From UBA4064 sp050179135 (GTDB lineage Bacteria; Desulfobacterota; Desulfobacteria; Desulfobacterales; Desulfatirhabdiaceae): DNA of 34,109 nt. Position 1 is the first letter of the stretch, and the number at the start of each line of letters is the position of its first letter. The position numbers and the translations under genes are program-made. Under the pieces are notes generated by a model. The model had not been told where the DNA came from, did not search any database, and saw only the letters and a list, made by a program, of their open reading frames with translations. Location of the stretch: contig JBFXFK010000037.1 of the NCBI GenBank assembly GCA_050179135.1, positions 1 through 34,109 of the forward strand, given 5' to 3'. This document shows positions 24,201-31,926 of the stretch, in pieces.

Positions 24201-24431
24201 ATTCCGTCAATATTGATCCAGCGGTTGGGAAAAGAGGCCATCATGAACACCCTGGGTTCCGGGGAATTGATTCCGTACCGGAATGCCATTGTCTCCAAAA
24301 AGCTGGCATCCATGGCCTTTTATATCTCTGGAGCCGATTGGCAGACCCTCATGGACCGGGTGTCTGCGGATTTCAGACATGGTTTGCGAATCATTGCGGA
24401 TGCCATTATGCCCGGATATGGAAAGGCCTGA
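21270..24431 (+). CDS. NAD-dependent glutamate dehydrogenase, large (~115 kDa) class
   Basis: This enzyme deaminates glutamate to 2-oxoglutarate and ammonium. The length of 1,053 residues and the long N-terminal half before the catalytic core match the large NAD-type class known from yeast GDH2, not the ~450-residue hexameric type. The core has ARGGLRLI, then LKHKDICESGSKGVVVPHA with the catalytic lysine equivalent K534. A dinucleotide-binding part follows (LMMTGGPDGDLGANQI; FIPCGGFKDTVN; FIVEGANVFFDDAARRAI). The ATG at 21270 is chosen because AAGGAG lies just upstream; the longer frame from 21195 runs through the repeat. It stands alone, convergent with the winged-helix gene. Coenzyme and allostery are inferred from class. 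Confidence 0.88.
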   Translation: MNNPINQTDVASRGAYIIHKAQSVNLDLSTLYEAVIDLSADGLLTANCINMAAGILLDDLGLPTYFFENIKKDSLKQILASIATNLTVNEDGKVALVGRVAHIDFSLDQGSNVQRVRIATQETRDSMEKILESLIPGHRREYYYSPKNQYYTYIIRPETVRDFPADAFSESRFLFTLAGDYTITPEPTRRRYENFLKSLEKSVSPLIEIFNLPDTGETRLMFNSDFASPQLPVLRKLVTDHDLVLNRAYWEPYQGKSATASSVCSLYILGELSRKKESALIRDLCAFLSFAVNPITDIYVRGNLTFREMLFAGNAVDFTHMFIFRERDNATDRDILKSLTGKDHRDAFAARVHGSNKSTYVYKAILEAVVENPDLIKFLYDLFDRRFNPELKNRITEGELEKKYREFNKIISQRFMDNWLYSDIFRFMFKLVSGLLKTNFYKTEKRSFAFRFDNAILDPLVFDQFVYGVFFVNGHYSCGTHLRAADIARGGLRLIRVTPSNYPIEVDNAVLLNYALGPKAQRLKHKDICESGSKGVVVPHAIYATQGMDALYDYTEGIMDLVLGDETIVDYYGRPEMIFFGPDEGTAPLMDAVAERCRERGYRYWRTITTGKRIGIPHDTYGLLDNSDIFGLVESGAEGTDLQINGASVAVTTDMNVIYGHIGNRIVSSGMTTTGIMGAFRTLISHYGCQEEDLNLMMTGGPDGDLGANQIQSYKGKICLIIDGGGILFDPDGLDREALMKIAFMRHSSPRANSRFFPKEKLGPRGFMVLMNAKNMSLPDGTVVEDGAMFHRSFLSSPETRRLIQPADIRAFIPCGGFKDTVNRSNVKDFISIFKELKFIVEGANVFFDDAARRAIATTTAIKHIKDTTANKGGVFSSSVAEVLTAFLLGEEYEANLLDDTRTRWALIRDILSLVDRYARAETQMLIRIHEADPSVALFELSEKTSEQIFELQRICEQHIDDILADEMVVWTVLENYIPSILIQRLGKEAIMNTLGSGELIPYRNAIVSKKLASMAFYISGADWQTLMDRVSADFRHGLRIIADAIMPGYGKA

Positions 24432-24561
24432 TGCCGGAAGACGGTTGCATGTGAGTCGTTTACACCCTATAATCAAATCAAACGGTGAGCTGAAAGTGGG
24501 TTTAAGAGCCGGCCATGAAGGGGCGCGGGGATACGCAAATGGTGACCAACTGCGGCATACT

Positions 24562-25011
24562 TCAGGTGGTTTCCGATTCACCTTTCTGAATGCTCATTTT
24601 CAGTTTTTTTTCCAGGTCGGCAAACAGGCTTTTTTTCTTTTCGGACTGGGATGCCTGAAACAGTTCAATCTTGTCGACAAATTCCTTTCGGGTGTTTTTG
24701 AAATTGGCCAGTTCCAGATCGATGTGGCTTGGAGCCGTTCCTCTTGGAATTTCCTCTATCTTTAAAAAATTCCGGATAAACAGCCGCACCAGACTTCCGG
24801 CACAAACCATTTCTATGATTTCCAGATCAGCCAGCCTTCGCATAATCAGACCCGCCTCTTCCATGGATATGGAGAGCAGTCCGACGATCTGTTCAAGGGT
24901 TGGCGCATGACGATGCCTGAATTCCAGAATACGGATCGCAGCAACCAGCAGGTGTGCCTTGTGATAGAAATCCAGTTCCGTGATGGATTGATTTTCTGTG
25001 AAATTCATCAT
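24562..25011 (-). CDS. Winged-helix-like protein with C-terminal coiled coil (149 aa)
   Basis: I do not recognise a named family. Residues about 18-75 (YHKAHLLVAAIRILEFRHRH, then APTLEQIVGLLSISMEEAGL, IMRRLADLEIIE) have the helix pattern of a winged helix-turn-helix domain. The C-terminal ~45 residues are charged and helical (EFVDKIELFQASQSEKKKSL), probably a coiled coil. The ATG at 25011 is preferred because GGGGA lies five bases upstream; a second ATG follows at once. The frame extends further upstream to 25122 without support. It lies between the glutamate dehydrogenase gene (convergent) and enolase (divergent), so a regulatory role for a neighbour is possible but unproven. Confidence 0.75.
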   Translation of the reverse strand: MMNFTENQSITELDFYHKAHLLVAAIRILEFRHRHAPTLEQIVGLLSISMEEAGLIMRRLADLEIIEMVCAGSLVRLFIRNFLKIEEIPRGTAPSHIDLELANFKNTRKEFVDKIELFQASQSEKKKSLFADLEKKLKMSIQKGESETT

Positions 25012-25125
25012 ATCTTCCCCGCAAATCTTGACAATAAACGGCAAGAAGCGTAACAGTGAACAGTCTTGTTTGAATCTGTCTGAGCCCGGACCGAATGATT
25101 TGGCGGGGTTGACAGTCTTCATACT

Positions 25126-25230
25126 ATTGCTTTCAAAATTAAGATGTTGGGTGGGTTATCGGTCGAAAATATACGGAAAAACGTATAATTCCCTCCCGGC
25201 TGCCTTCCCCGAATAATTATTATGCATGCT
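25126..25230 (+). repeat. Dispersed inverted-repeat element, copy C (complete, diverged)
   Basis: The left end ATTGCTTTCAAAATTAAG, then GTTGGGTGGGTTATCGGTCG, and the right end CTGCCTTCCCCGAATAATTA fit the family with several changes. The interior carries a small hairpin TATACG/CGTATA and a TATAAT hexamer (25184-25189). It has the same orientation as copies B and E, and its right end is 85 bases before the eno ATG. Confidence 0.65.
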
Positions 25231-25315
25231 TTATAAATGGTTTTCGAAACGATGACAATGGGCTTTTTACGCAACCCCGAACGGTTCGTTGGCATTGAAA
25301 AAAGGAGGATTTGAC

Positions 25316-26584
25316 ATGACCGAGATTATCGATGTCCGTGCCCGTGAAATTCTGGATTCAAGAGGCAACCCCACTGTTGAGGTGGATGTTCATCTGGCCT
25401 GTGGCGCAATTGGCCGGGCTGCTGTGCCTTCCGGTGCATCGACCGGAACCCGGGAAGCACTTGAGCTTCGCAACAAACGCGCCAAACGCTATGGCGGCAA
25501 GGGTGTTGCAACCGCTGTCAGCAATGTGGTGACAGAAATTGCCCCCAAGATTCAGGGCATGGTCGCCACAGATCAGTATGCAATTGATCAGGTGATGATT
25601 GAGCTTGATGGAACACCCAACAAATCCAAACTGGGCGCCAATGCCATTCTGGGCGTTTCCATGGCGGTTGCACGGGCGGCTGCCCTTGCATTTGGCCTTC
25701 CCCTTTACCGATATCTGGGTGGCATCAATGCGCGATGCCTGCCGGTTCCCATGATGAATATCGTCAATGGCGGGGCCCATGCGGCCAATAATCTGGATAT
25801 TCAGGAGTTCATGATTGTACCGTTTGGCGCCAAATCTATTGCCCAGGCTGTGCAGATGGGGGCCGAGACATTTCACACCCTGAAAAAAATTTTGAAGGAT
25901 CAGGGTCTGAGTACCTCGGTTGGCGATGAAGGGGGGTTTGCACCCAACCTGAAATCCAATGAAGAAGCCATCCAGTTGATTATTTCGGCAATTGAAACCG
26001 CGGGCTACAAACCCGGAGATGAAATCGGTCTGGCGCTGGACTGTGCCGCCAGCGAATTTTACAATAAAAATCAGTATGTTTTAAAATCCGAAAATCGGAA
26101 AATGACCTCCGCGGAAATGATCGATTATTATGAGGAACTGATTCAAAAATATCCCATCATTTCCATTGAAGATGGATTGGCTGAACAGGATTGGGATGGA
26201 TGGGATCTGATGACCGAACGCCTGGAAAGCGACATTCAGATCGTGGGCGATGATATCTTTGTGACCAATCCGGAAATATTCAACAAGGGGATTGAACGTG
26301 GCATTGCCAACGCCATTCTGATCAAGCTCAATCAGATCGGGACCCTGACCGAAACCCTGAAGACCATCGAAATGGCCAGGCAGGCAGGGTATTCAACCGT
26401 GATCTCCCATCGATCCGGAGAAACCGAAGATTCGTTTATTGCGGACCTGGCTGTTGGAATCAATAGCGGCCAGATTAAAACCGGATCACTGTCCCGGAGT
26501 GACCGGATTGCCAAATACAATCAACTGATTCGAATCGAGGAAGAGCTGGGAAAAGCCGCCCATTTCTCAATCGATCAGTTTTAA
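25316..26584 (+). CDS. eno: Enolase (phosphopyruvate hydratase)
   Basis: This enzyme interconverts 2-phosphoglycerate and phosphoenolpyruvate in glycolysis and gluconeogenesis. The 422-residue length is normal. Recognisable blocks are AREILDSRGNPTVEVDV, PSGASTG, GDEGGFAPNL, SIEDGLAEQDWDGW, GDDIFVTNP and the family signature ILIKLNQIGTLTET, followed by VISHRSGETEDSFIADLAVG. The usual threonines after GETED are replaced by S-F. The ATG at 25316 follows AAGGAGG by seven bases. The gene is divergent from the winged-helix-like gene, with repeat copy C in the shared upstream region. Confidence 0.98.
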   Translation: MTEIIDVRAREILDSRGNPTVEVDVHLACGAIGRAAVPSGASTGTREALELRNKRAKRYGGKGVATAVSNVVTEIAPKIQGMVATDQYAIDQVMIELDGTPNKSKLGANAILGVSMAVARAAALAFGLPLYRYLGGINARCLPVPMMNIVNGGAHAANNLDIQEFMIVPFGAKSIAQAVQMGAETFHTLKKILKDQGLSTSVGDEGGFAPNLKSNEEAIQLIISAIETAGYKPGDEIGLALDCAASEFYNKNQYVLKSENRKMTSAEMIDYYEELIQKYPIISIEDGLAEQDWDGWDLMTERLESDIQIVGDDIFVTNPEIFNKGIERGIANAILIKLNQIGTLTETLKTIEMARQAGYSTVISHRSGETEDSFIADLAVGINSGQIKTGSLSRSDRIAKYNQLIRIEEELGKAAHFSIDQF

Positions 26585-26607
26585 TGAACCCGTAAGCGGT
26601 CACCCTC

Positions 26608-27522
26608 ATGGAAACCACATACCGGGCCATATCCTGTTTTTTTCATATCCCGTTTCAGAACTGGCGTCATTACGCCCTGAAATTGGGTGAACGGCCGATA
26701 TCCTGCCTGCTGATACTGATGTTTTTGGTGATGCAGGCGGCTCAGGCATCTGCCTTTGTTCCATCCGGGGCCTATATTCTGGAATCCATGACCCGGCGGA
26801 TGGGATCATGTAACAGCCTGACCGTAACCCAGAAGGTTGCCGAACTTTTTGAGCAGACCGGACCGGCAACCGAAACCCTACGATTTTTACCACCCGGTCA
26901 TATTCGAATCGACCGGACCACACCCAATTTTCATCAGATCATCCAGCTTCAATCCGATACAAAGAAAACGATAACCAATGATGTCTCAGAGGAAACCGCA
27001 TGGTCATTTTCAGACCGGTATCTGGATGTTCTGATTTTTCGCGATATCAATCTGCTTGAACGCCGTCTGAAAAAATATCCGATAGACATTTCTGTTTCCA
27101 GTCTTGGTCGCTTTGAAGGCAAGCCCGCGTGGGTGGTCGGTGCGGTTTATCCGGATGAAACACATCCCCAGCTTTGGGTGGACAAGGAATTGCTGCTGCC
27201 CTTTCGAATTCTTTATTTTGAATCCGACACCATGTCTTCCGACGCCCGAATCGATATCCGGTTTGCGGACTGGAAAATGGTCCAGGCCATGTGGTATCCC
27301 TCCAACATCCTGATATATCGGGATAAAACACTTATAGTAACCATCGAAGTCGAAACCGTGGATCCAAATGCCATGATTTCGGCAGATACATTTGAGAACC
27401 TGGCCGGTCATACAGAATCACCACAGCCATCAGAATCTGAAGGATACATCCGGTCTTCGGACATGAAGGATGTCGAAAAAGCAATCAACAGTTTAAAAAA
27501 GCAACTCAACACGGAAAATTAA
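26608..27522 (+). CDS. Exported protein with LolA-like features (304 aa)
   Basis: An N-terminal hydrophobic segment at about 31-45 (ISCLLILMFLVMQAAQASAF) ends in a probable signal-peptidase site near ASA. The mature part is rich in beta strands: LRFLPPGHIRIDRTT, LGRFEGKPAWVVGAVYPDE, PQLWVDKELLLPFRILYFES and DWKMVQAMWYPSNILIYRD. This is the general pattern of LolA/RseB-like outer-membrane lipoprotein-handling proteins, but the assignment is by pattern only. The N-terminus before the signal is long (30 residues). It lies 23 bases after eno and 16 before pyrG, so it is probably co-transcribed with them. Confidence 0.75.
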   Translation: METTYRAISCFFHIPFQNWRHYALKLGERPISCLLILMFLVMQAAQASAFVPSGAYILESMTRRMGSCNSLTVTQKVAELFEQTGPATETLRFLPPGHIRIDRTTPNFHQIIQLQSDTKKTITNDVSEETAWSFSDRYLDVLIFRDINLLERRLKKYPIDISVSSLGRFEGKPAWVVGAVYPDETHPQLWVDKELLLPFRILYFESDTMSSDARIDIRFADWKMVQAMWYPSNILIYRDKTLIVTIEVETVDPNAMISADTFENLAGHTESPQPSESEGYIRSSDMKDVEKAINSLKKQLNTEN

Positions 27523-27538
27523 CTGCATTGAGGTTATT

Positions 27539-29215
27539 ATGGGTTCTACTCCAAAATATATTTTTGTAACGGGCGGCGTCGTCTCATCCCTGGGAAAAGG
27601 ACTGGCGTCTGCCGCCATCGGCGCACTTCTGGAAAGTCGCGGTCTGACTGTCACCCTGAAAAAATTTGATCCCTATATCAATGTGGATCCCGGCACCATG
27701 AATCCGTTTCAGCACGGAGAGGTGTTTGTCACGGATGATGGAACCGAAACCGATCTGGATCTGGGGCATTATGAGCGGTTTACCCATGCCAGAATGGGCA
27801 AGGACAACAATTTTACAACGGGTAAAATCTATTATTCGGTCATCACCAAAGAGCGGAAAGGAGAATACCTGGGGGGAACGGTTCAGGTGATTCCGCACAT
27901 CACGGATGAAATCAAAAGCAGTATTCTGAAAGCCACGGAAGGGGTGGATGTCGTCATTGTGGAGATTGGCGGCACCATTGGCGATATCGAAAGTCTGCCC
28001 TTTCTTGAAGCCATCCGTCAGTTTAAGGCGGATGTGGGCAAGGATAACGTCATTTATATCCATTTGACCCTGGTTCCCTATATCGGTGCTGCCGGAGAGC
28101 TCAAAACCAAGCCGACCCAGCACAGTGTCAAGGAGCTGAGAAGCATCGGCATTCATGCGGACATTCTGCTGTGCCGGGCTGACCGGTATCTGGCCAAGGA
28201 CATCAAATCCAAAATCGCCCTGTTCTGCAATGTCAGTGAAGATGCCGTGATTTCAGCCAAGGATGTGGACTGTATCTATGAGGTGCCGCTGAATTTTCAT
28301 AAAGAAGGCCTCGATGACAAAATTGTGGAGCTGCTTCATATCTGGACACGTGCGCCGCGGTTACAGGCATGGGAAAGCCTGATCAGCCAAATTCAAACAT
28401 TTCAGAATTCTGTCACGATTGCCATTGTTGGCAAATATGTCGACTTGACCGAATCCTACAAGAGCCTGAATGAATCCCTGTATCATGGGGGATATGCCAA
28501 CAACTGCAAGGTCAATCTGATATTTGTGGACTCCGAAACCATTACCCCGGACAACATCCGGGACACACTATCCGGTGCAGATGGGATTCTGGTTCCCGGA
28601 GGATTCGGATCCCGTGGGGTTCCTGGCAAAATCAGCGCCGTTCAATATGCGCGGGAGTGCCGGATTCCATTTTTTGGAATCTGTCTGGGGATGCAGATTG
28701 CGATGATTGAATTTGCCCGGAATGTGGCTGGAATTCCGGGTGCGCACAGTTCAGAATTTGATGAAAATGCCGTTGATCCCGTCATTTATCTGATGATGGA
28801 ATGGTATGATGAACGGGCCGGGGCTGTTCAGAAACGGGATGCCTCATCCCAAAAGGGCGCGACCATGCGATTGGGGGCCTATGCCTGCAACATTACACCG
28901 GGTAGTTTGGCGCACCGGGCGTATGGCGTCGACCAGATTGTTGAACGGCACCGGCACCGGTATGAGTTCAATGCGGCGTATCGGAGCGTACTGGAACGCC
29001 ACGGTCTTTTGATCAGCGGCATTTCACCGACCGGAGAGTTGATTGAAATCGTGGAAATTGCCGATCACCCCTGGTTTCTGGGATGTCAGTTCCATCCCGA
29101 ATTCAAGTCCAGACCAATGGAACCCCATCCCCTGTTTCGGGATTTTATTGCGGCGACAGTGGCATATAAAAATAAAAAAGGATCAGAAGCCGGAGTTCAG
29201 AAGTTGGAAGATTGA
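27539..29215 (+). CDS. pyrG: CTP synthase
   Basis: This enzyme makes CTP from UTP, ATP and glutamine. It has 558 residues. The synthetase domain starts with KYIFVTGGVVSSLGKGLASA and includes LKKFDPYINVDPGTMNPFQH, then GEVFVTDDG. The class I glutamine amidotransferase domain has the catalytic Cys382 (FGICLGMQ) and the His519-Glu521 pair (QFHPEFKSRP). A TTGAGG ribosome binding site precedes the ATG. It follows the LolA-like gene closely and is followed by a repeat-rich intergenic region. Confidence 0.98.
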   Translation: MGSTPKYIFVTGGVVSSLGKGLASAAIGALLESRGLTVTLKKFDPYINVDPGTMNPFQHGEVFVTDDGTETDLDLGHYERFTHARMGKDNNFTTGKIYYSVITKERKGEYLGGTVQVIPHITDEIKSSILKATEGVDVVIVEIGGTIGDIESLPFLEAIRQFKADVGKDNVIYIHLTLVPYIGAAGELKTKPTQHSVKELRSIGIHADILLCRADRYLAKDIKSKIALFCNVSEDAVISAKDVDCIYEVPLNFHKEGLDDKIVELLHIWTRAPRLQAWESLISQIQTFQNSVTIAIVGKYVDLTESYKSLNESLYHGGYANNCKVNLIFVDSETITPDNIRDTLSGADGILVPGGFGSRGVPGKISAVQYARECRIPFFGICLGMQIAMIEFARNVAGIPGAHSSEFDENAVDPVIYLMMEWYDERAGAVQKRDASSQKGATMRLGAYACNITPGSLAHRAYGVDQIVERHRHRYEFNAAYRSVLERHGLLISGISPTGELIEIVEIADHPWFLGCQFHPEFKSRPMEPHPLFRDFIAATVAYKNKKGSEAGVQKLED

Positions 29216-29249
29216 CATCAGGTGTTTTATATTCCGGGTGAAAATTAAC

Positions 29250-29277
29250 GTAGAGACGCAATGCATTGCGTCTCTAC
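29250..29277. repeat. Perfect 28-bp palindrome downstream of pyrG
   Basis: The half GTAGAGACGCAATG is followed directly by its exact reverse complement. It starts 35 bases after the pyrG stop. A palindrome of this kind also occurs dispersed in other bacteria, notably cyanobacteria (from memory). It could help end the pyrG transcript but has no T-run. Confidence 0.8.
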
Positions 29278-29279
29278 CA

Positions 29280-29328
29280 GGCCATCCCCGACCGATAACG
29301 CACCCAAAATCTTTATCCTGAAAGCTAT
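29280..29328 (-). repeat. Dispersed inverted-repeat element, copy D (half)
   Basis: This 49-base segment matches the right half of copy A (4787-4835) at 47 of 49 positions, including GACCGATAACGCACCCAAAA and the terminus ending GCTAT. The other half is absent: a 28-bp palindrome takes its place two bases away. Confidence 0.8.
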
Positions 29329-29393
29329 AGTTGACAGTATTTCTGGTAAAGGGCTGTAATCTGCGGGTTGTATCCGAAAAATCAATAATTATC

Positions 29394-29423
29394 TTGACAG
29401 ATATATAGATATTTGGTTAGTAT
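29394..29423 (+). promoter_or_regulatory. Candidate promoter upstream of fusA
   Basis: A perfect TTGACA (29394-29399), an 18-base AT-rich spacer and TAGTAT (29418-29423). The predicted start near 29430 leaves a long leader of about 325 bases before fusA. Confidence 0.5.
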
Positions 29424-29466
29424 TACTGGTTAAATTTTAAAAAATACAAGTAGTGGCATTCATGTC

Positions 29467-29511
29467 AGGTCCCTATTCGGATATCTTCCCAAAAGGGGCT
29501 TTTTTATTTTC
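29467..29511 (+). terminator. Possible attenuator or terminator in the fusA leader
   Basis: AGGTCCC (29467-29473) can pair with GGGGCTT (29495-29501) using two wobble pairs, followed by a T-rich tract to 29511. Alternatively a small CCC-AAAA-GGG hairpin precedes the T-run. Either could end a short ~80-base RNA from the promoter at 29394. Confidence 0.35.
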
Positions 29512-29543
29512 TGAAACAGCTCGATTCGCCTGCAATCATCCCA

Positions 29544-29649
29544 ATAGCTTTTAAGATAATGATTTTGGGTGCATTGTCTGTTGGGAAAGTACGGAAAACG
29601 ACCGATCCCCTTTTGGCCGCCTTCCCAAAATAATTATCTGAAAAGCTAT
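29544..29649 (+). repeat. Dispersed inverted-repeat element, copy E (complete, 106 bp)
   Basis: The left end ATAGCTTTTAAGATAATG, then ATTTTGGGTGCATTGTC; the right end read on the other strand is ATAGCTTTTCAGATAATTAT, then TTTGGGAAGGCGGCC. Its length equals copy A exactly, in the opposite orientation. It lies between the fusA leader terminator and fusA. Confidence 0.8.
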
Positions 29650-29756
29650 GGTAACCGATCGGAATCAATTTGATCCGGCGTCACGGTTGAGACGCTAACA
29701 CACCTGCAGGGGAATGCCCCTGTTTTGTACCAGACTGGATTCAAGGAAACAGGAAG

Positions 29757-31841
29757 ATGGAAAAGCAGATTCAACAGGTTCGAAATATTGGCATCAGCGC
29801 GCATATCGATTCCGGAAAAACCACGCTGACCGAAAGAATACTTTACTATACCAACCGGATTCATGCCATTCATGATGTCAAGGGCAAGGATGGTGTCGGC
29901 GCAACCATGGATTCCATGGAGCTTGAAAAGGAGCGGGGCATCACCATTGCCTCTGCCGCCACGTACTGCGAGTGGAAAGACTATCAGATCAACATTATCG
30001 ATACGCCGGGTCATGTGGATTTCACCATTGAGGTCGAACGGTCCCTGCGGGTTCTGGATACGGCCATTCTTGTTTTGTGTTCGGTCGGCGGGGTTCAGTC
30101 CCAGTCCATTACCGTTGATCAGCAGATGAAACGCTATAAAGTTCCCTGCCTGGCATTTATCAACAAATGTGACCGCAGCGGCGCCAATCCATTCCGTGTC
30201 ATTCAGCAACTTCGTGAAAAACTGGGTCACAATGCCGTGGCTATGCAGATCCCCATTGGTTTGGAATCCGATTTTAATGGGGTCATCGATCTGATTGAAA
30301 TGAAGGCCCTGTATTTTGACGGAGATAATGGCCAGATCATTCGGGAAGAGGCAATTCCGGATTCGCAGGTTGCGGAAGCCCAGTCATATCGGGAACAACT
30401 TCTGGATGCGGTCTCGGTTTTTTCGGATGAACTGACCGAAGCCATTCTGGAAGAAGGCGACATTTCTCCGGCCATGATTTATTCCGCCGTACAAAATGGG
30501 ACACTGACCCGCGAACTGACACCGGTTTTTATGGGATCGGCCTATCGGAACAAAGGGGTTCAGCCCCTGCTGGATGCCGTTGTCAACCTGCTTCCCTGCC
30601 CGGCGCAAATTCAGCATCAGGCCCTGGATATGGAAAACAACGAAATGCCGGTCGATCTGACGACTGACCCGGATCTGCCGGTCGTGGCCCTGGCATTCAA
30701 ACTGGAGGACGGACAGTATGGTCAATTGACCTATATCCGCGTCTATCAGGGCACCATTGCAAAAGGATCCACCATTATCAATTCCAGAACCGGCAAAAAA
30801 GTCAAAGTCGGACGTGTGGTTCGGATGCATGCCGATCAGATGGAAGATATCGATGGTATTCCGGCCGGATATATCGGCGCCCTGTTCGGTATCGACTGTG
30901 CATCGGGTGATACCTTTGTATCGGTTGGAACCCGTCTCAGCATGACATCCATGTTTGTTCCCAAACCGGTGATTTCCCTGTCCATCATGCCCAAGGACAA
31001 CAAATCCCAGATCAACATGTCCAAGGCACTGAACCGGTTCACCAAGGAAGACCCCACATTCAAGGCCCATTTTAATGAAGAGACCAACGAAACCATTATC
31101 GAGGGAATGGGCGAGCTTCACCTGGATGTTTATGTGGAACGGATGCGGCGGGAATACAGTGCCGAAGTGACGACCGGTATTCCCCAAGTCGCCTACCGGG
31201 AAACCATTACCCGAACCGGTGAATTCAACTACACCCATAAAAAGCAAACCGGCGGCGCCGGTCAGTACGGCCGGATTGCCGGCTATATCGAACCCTGTGA
31301 GGATGATTTCATCTTTGACAATCAGGTCACGGGAGGCTCCATTCCCACCCAGTATATTGCGGCATGCGAAAAGGGTTTCAAAGTGTGTACGCCCAAAGGA
31401 CCGCTCATGGGCTTTCCGGTCACCGGAGTCCGGATTGTCATCAACGATGGGGCATCCCATTCCGTGGATTCATCGGATATGGCGTTTCAGGCTGCTGCAC
31501 GCGGGGCATTTCTGGAAGGCTATCGCAAGGCCAAACCCGTTATCCATGAACCCATCATGAAGGTGGTGGTTGAAACCCCGACCGAATTTCAGGGATCGGC
31601 CATGGGGCTTTTGAATCAGAGACGCGGCATGATCGTTGGCGCTCAGGATGAAGGACACTTCTGCGTCATTGAATCCCAGGTGCCCCTGGCGGAGATGTTT
31701 GGATTTTCCACGGTGCTCAGATCCTCAACCCAGGGGAAAGCCCAGTTTACCATGGAATTTGCCACCTACCGGCAGGTTCCCCAGGCCATTGCCGATTTAC
31801 TGATCAAAAAAGCCTCCGAAGGCAAAAAAAATGCGGCATAG
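29757..31841 (+). CDS. fusA: Elongation factor G, apparently of the spd/mitochondrial-like type
   Basis: This translational GTPase drives translocation. It has 694 residues, and the domains look complete. The G domain has G1 AHIDSGKT (15-22), where canonical EF-G has alanine in place of Ser19. It also has the switch region GATMDSMELEKERGITIASA, G3 DTPGHVDF (82-89) and G4 NKCD (136-139). Domain IV has QTGGAGQYGRIAGYIEP. The RIHAIHDVKGKDGVGATMDS block resembles mitochondrial EF-G1 and the spirochete/planctomycete/delta EF-G type 1 described in the literature. That subtype call is from memory of the motif, not a tree. The ribosome binding site AAGGA is about ten bases upstream. Two ATPase genes follow on the same strand. 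Confidence 0.93.
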   Translation: MEKQIQQVRNIGISAHIDSGKTTLTERILYYTNRIHAIHDVKGKDGVGATMDSMELEKERGITIASAATYCEWKDYQINIIDTPGHVDFTIEVERSLRVLDTAILVLCSVGGVQSQSITVDQQMKRYKVPCLAFINKCDRSGANPFRVIQQLREKLGHNAVAMQIPIGLESDFNGVIDLIEMKALYFDGDNGQIIREEAIPDSQVAEAQSYREQLLDAVSVFSDELTEAILEEGDISPAMIYSAVQNGTLTRELTPVFMGSAYRNKGVQPLLDAVVNLLPCPAQIQHQALDMENNEMPVDLTTDPDLPVVALAFKLEDGQYGQLTYIRVYQGTIAKGSTIINSRTGKKVKVGRVVRMHADQMEDIDGIPAGYIGALFGIDCASGDTFVSVGTRLSMTSMFVPKPVISLSIMPKDNKSQINMSKALNRFTKEDPTFKAHFNEETNETIIEGMGELHLDVYVERMRREYSAEVTTGIPQVAYRETITRTGEFNYTHKKQTGGAGQYGRIAGYIEPCEDDFIFDNQVTGGSIPTQYIAACEKGFKVCTPKGPLMGFPVTGVRIVINDGASHSVDSSDMAFQAAARGAFLEGYRKAKPVIHEPIMKVVVETPTEFQGSAMGLLNQRRGMIVGAQDEGHFCVIESQVPLAEMFGFSTVLRSSTQGKAQFTMEFATYRQVPQAIADLLIKKASEGKKNAA

Positions 31842-31926
31842 AGGTCGACCGCTTGCATCCGACAGGATGGCAACATCAACGCCTCAGCTTGCTCGAATCA
31901 TTTATATCAAAGAAAGGAATCTGGCC

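Noticed and set aside
24439..24560. Terminator for glutamate dehydrogenase
   Set aside because: No hairpin with a T-run could be found in the 130-base convergent gap; termination may be Rho-dependent.
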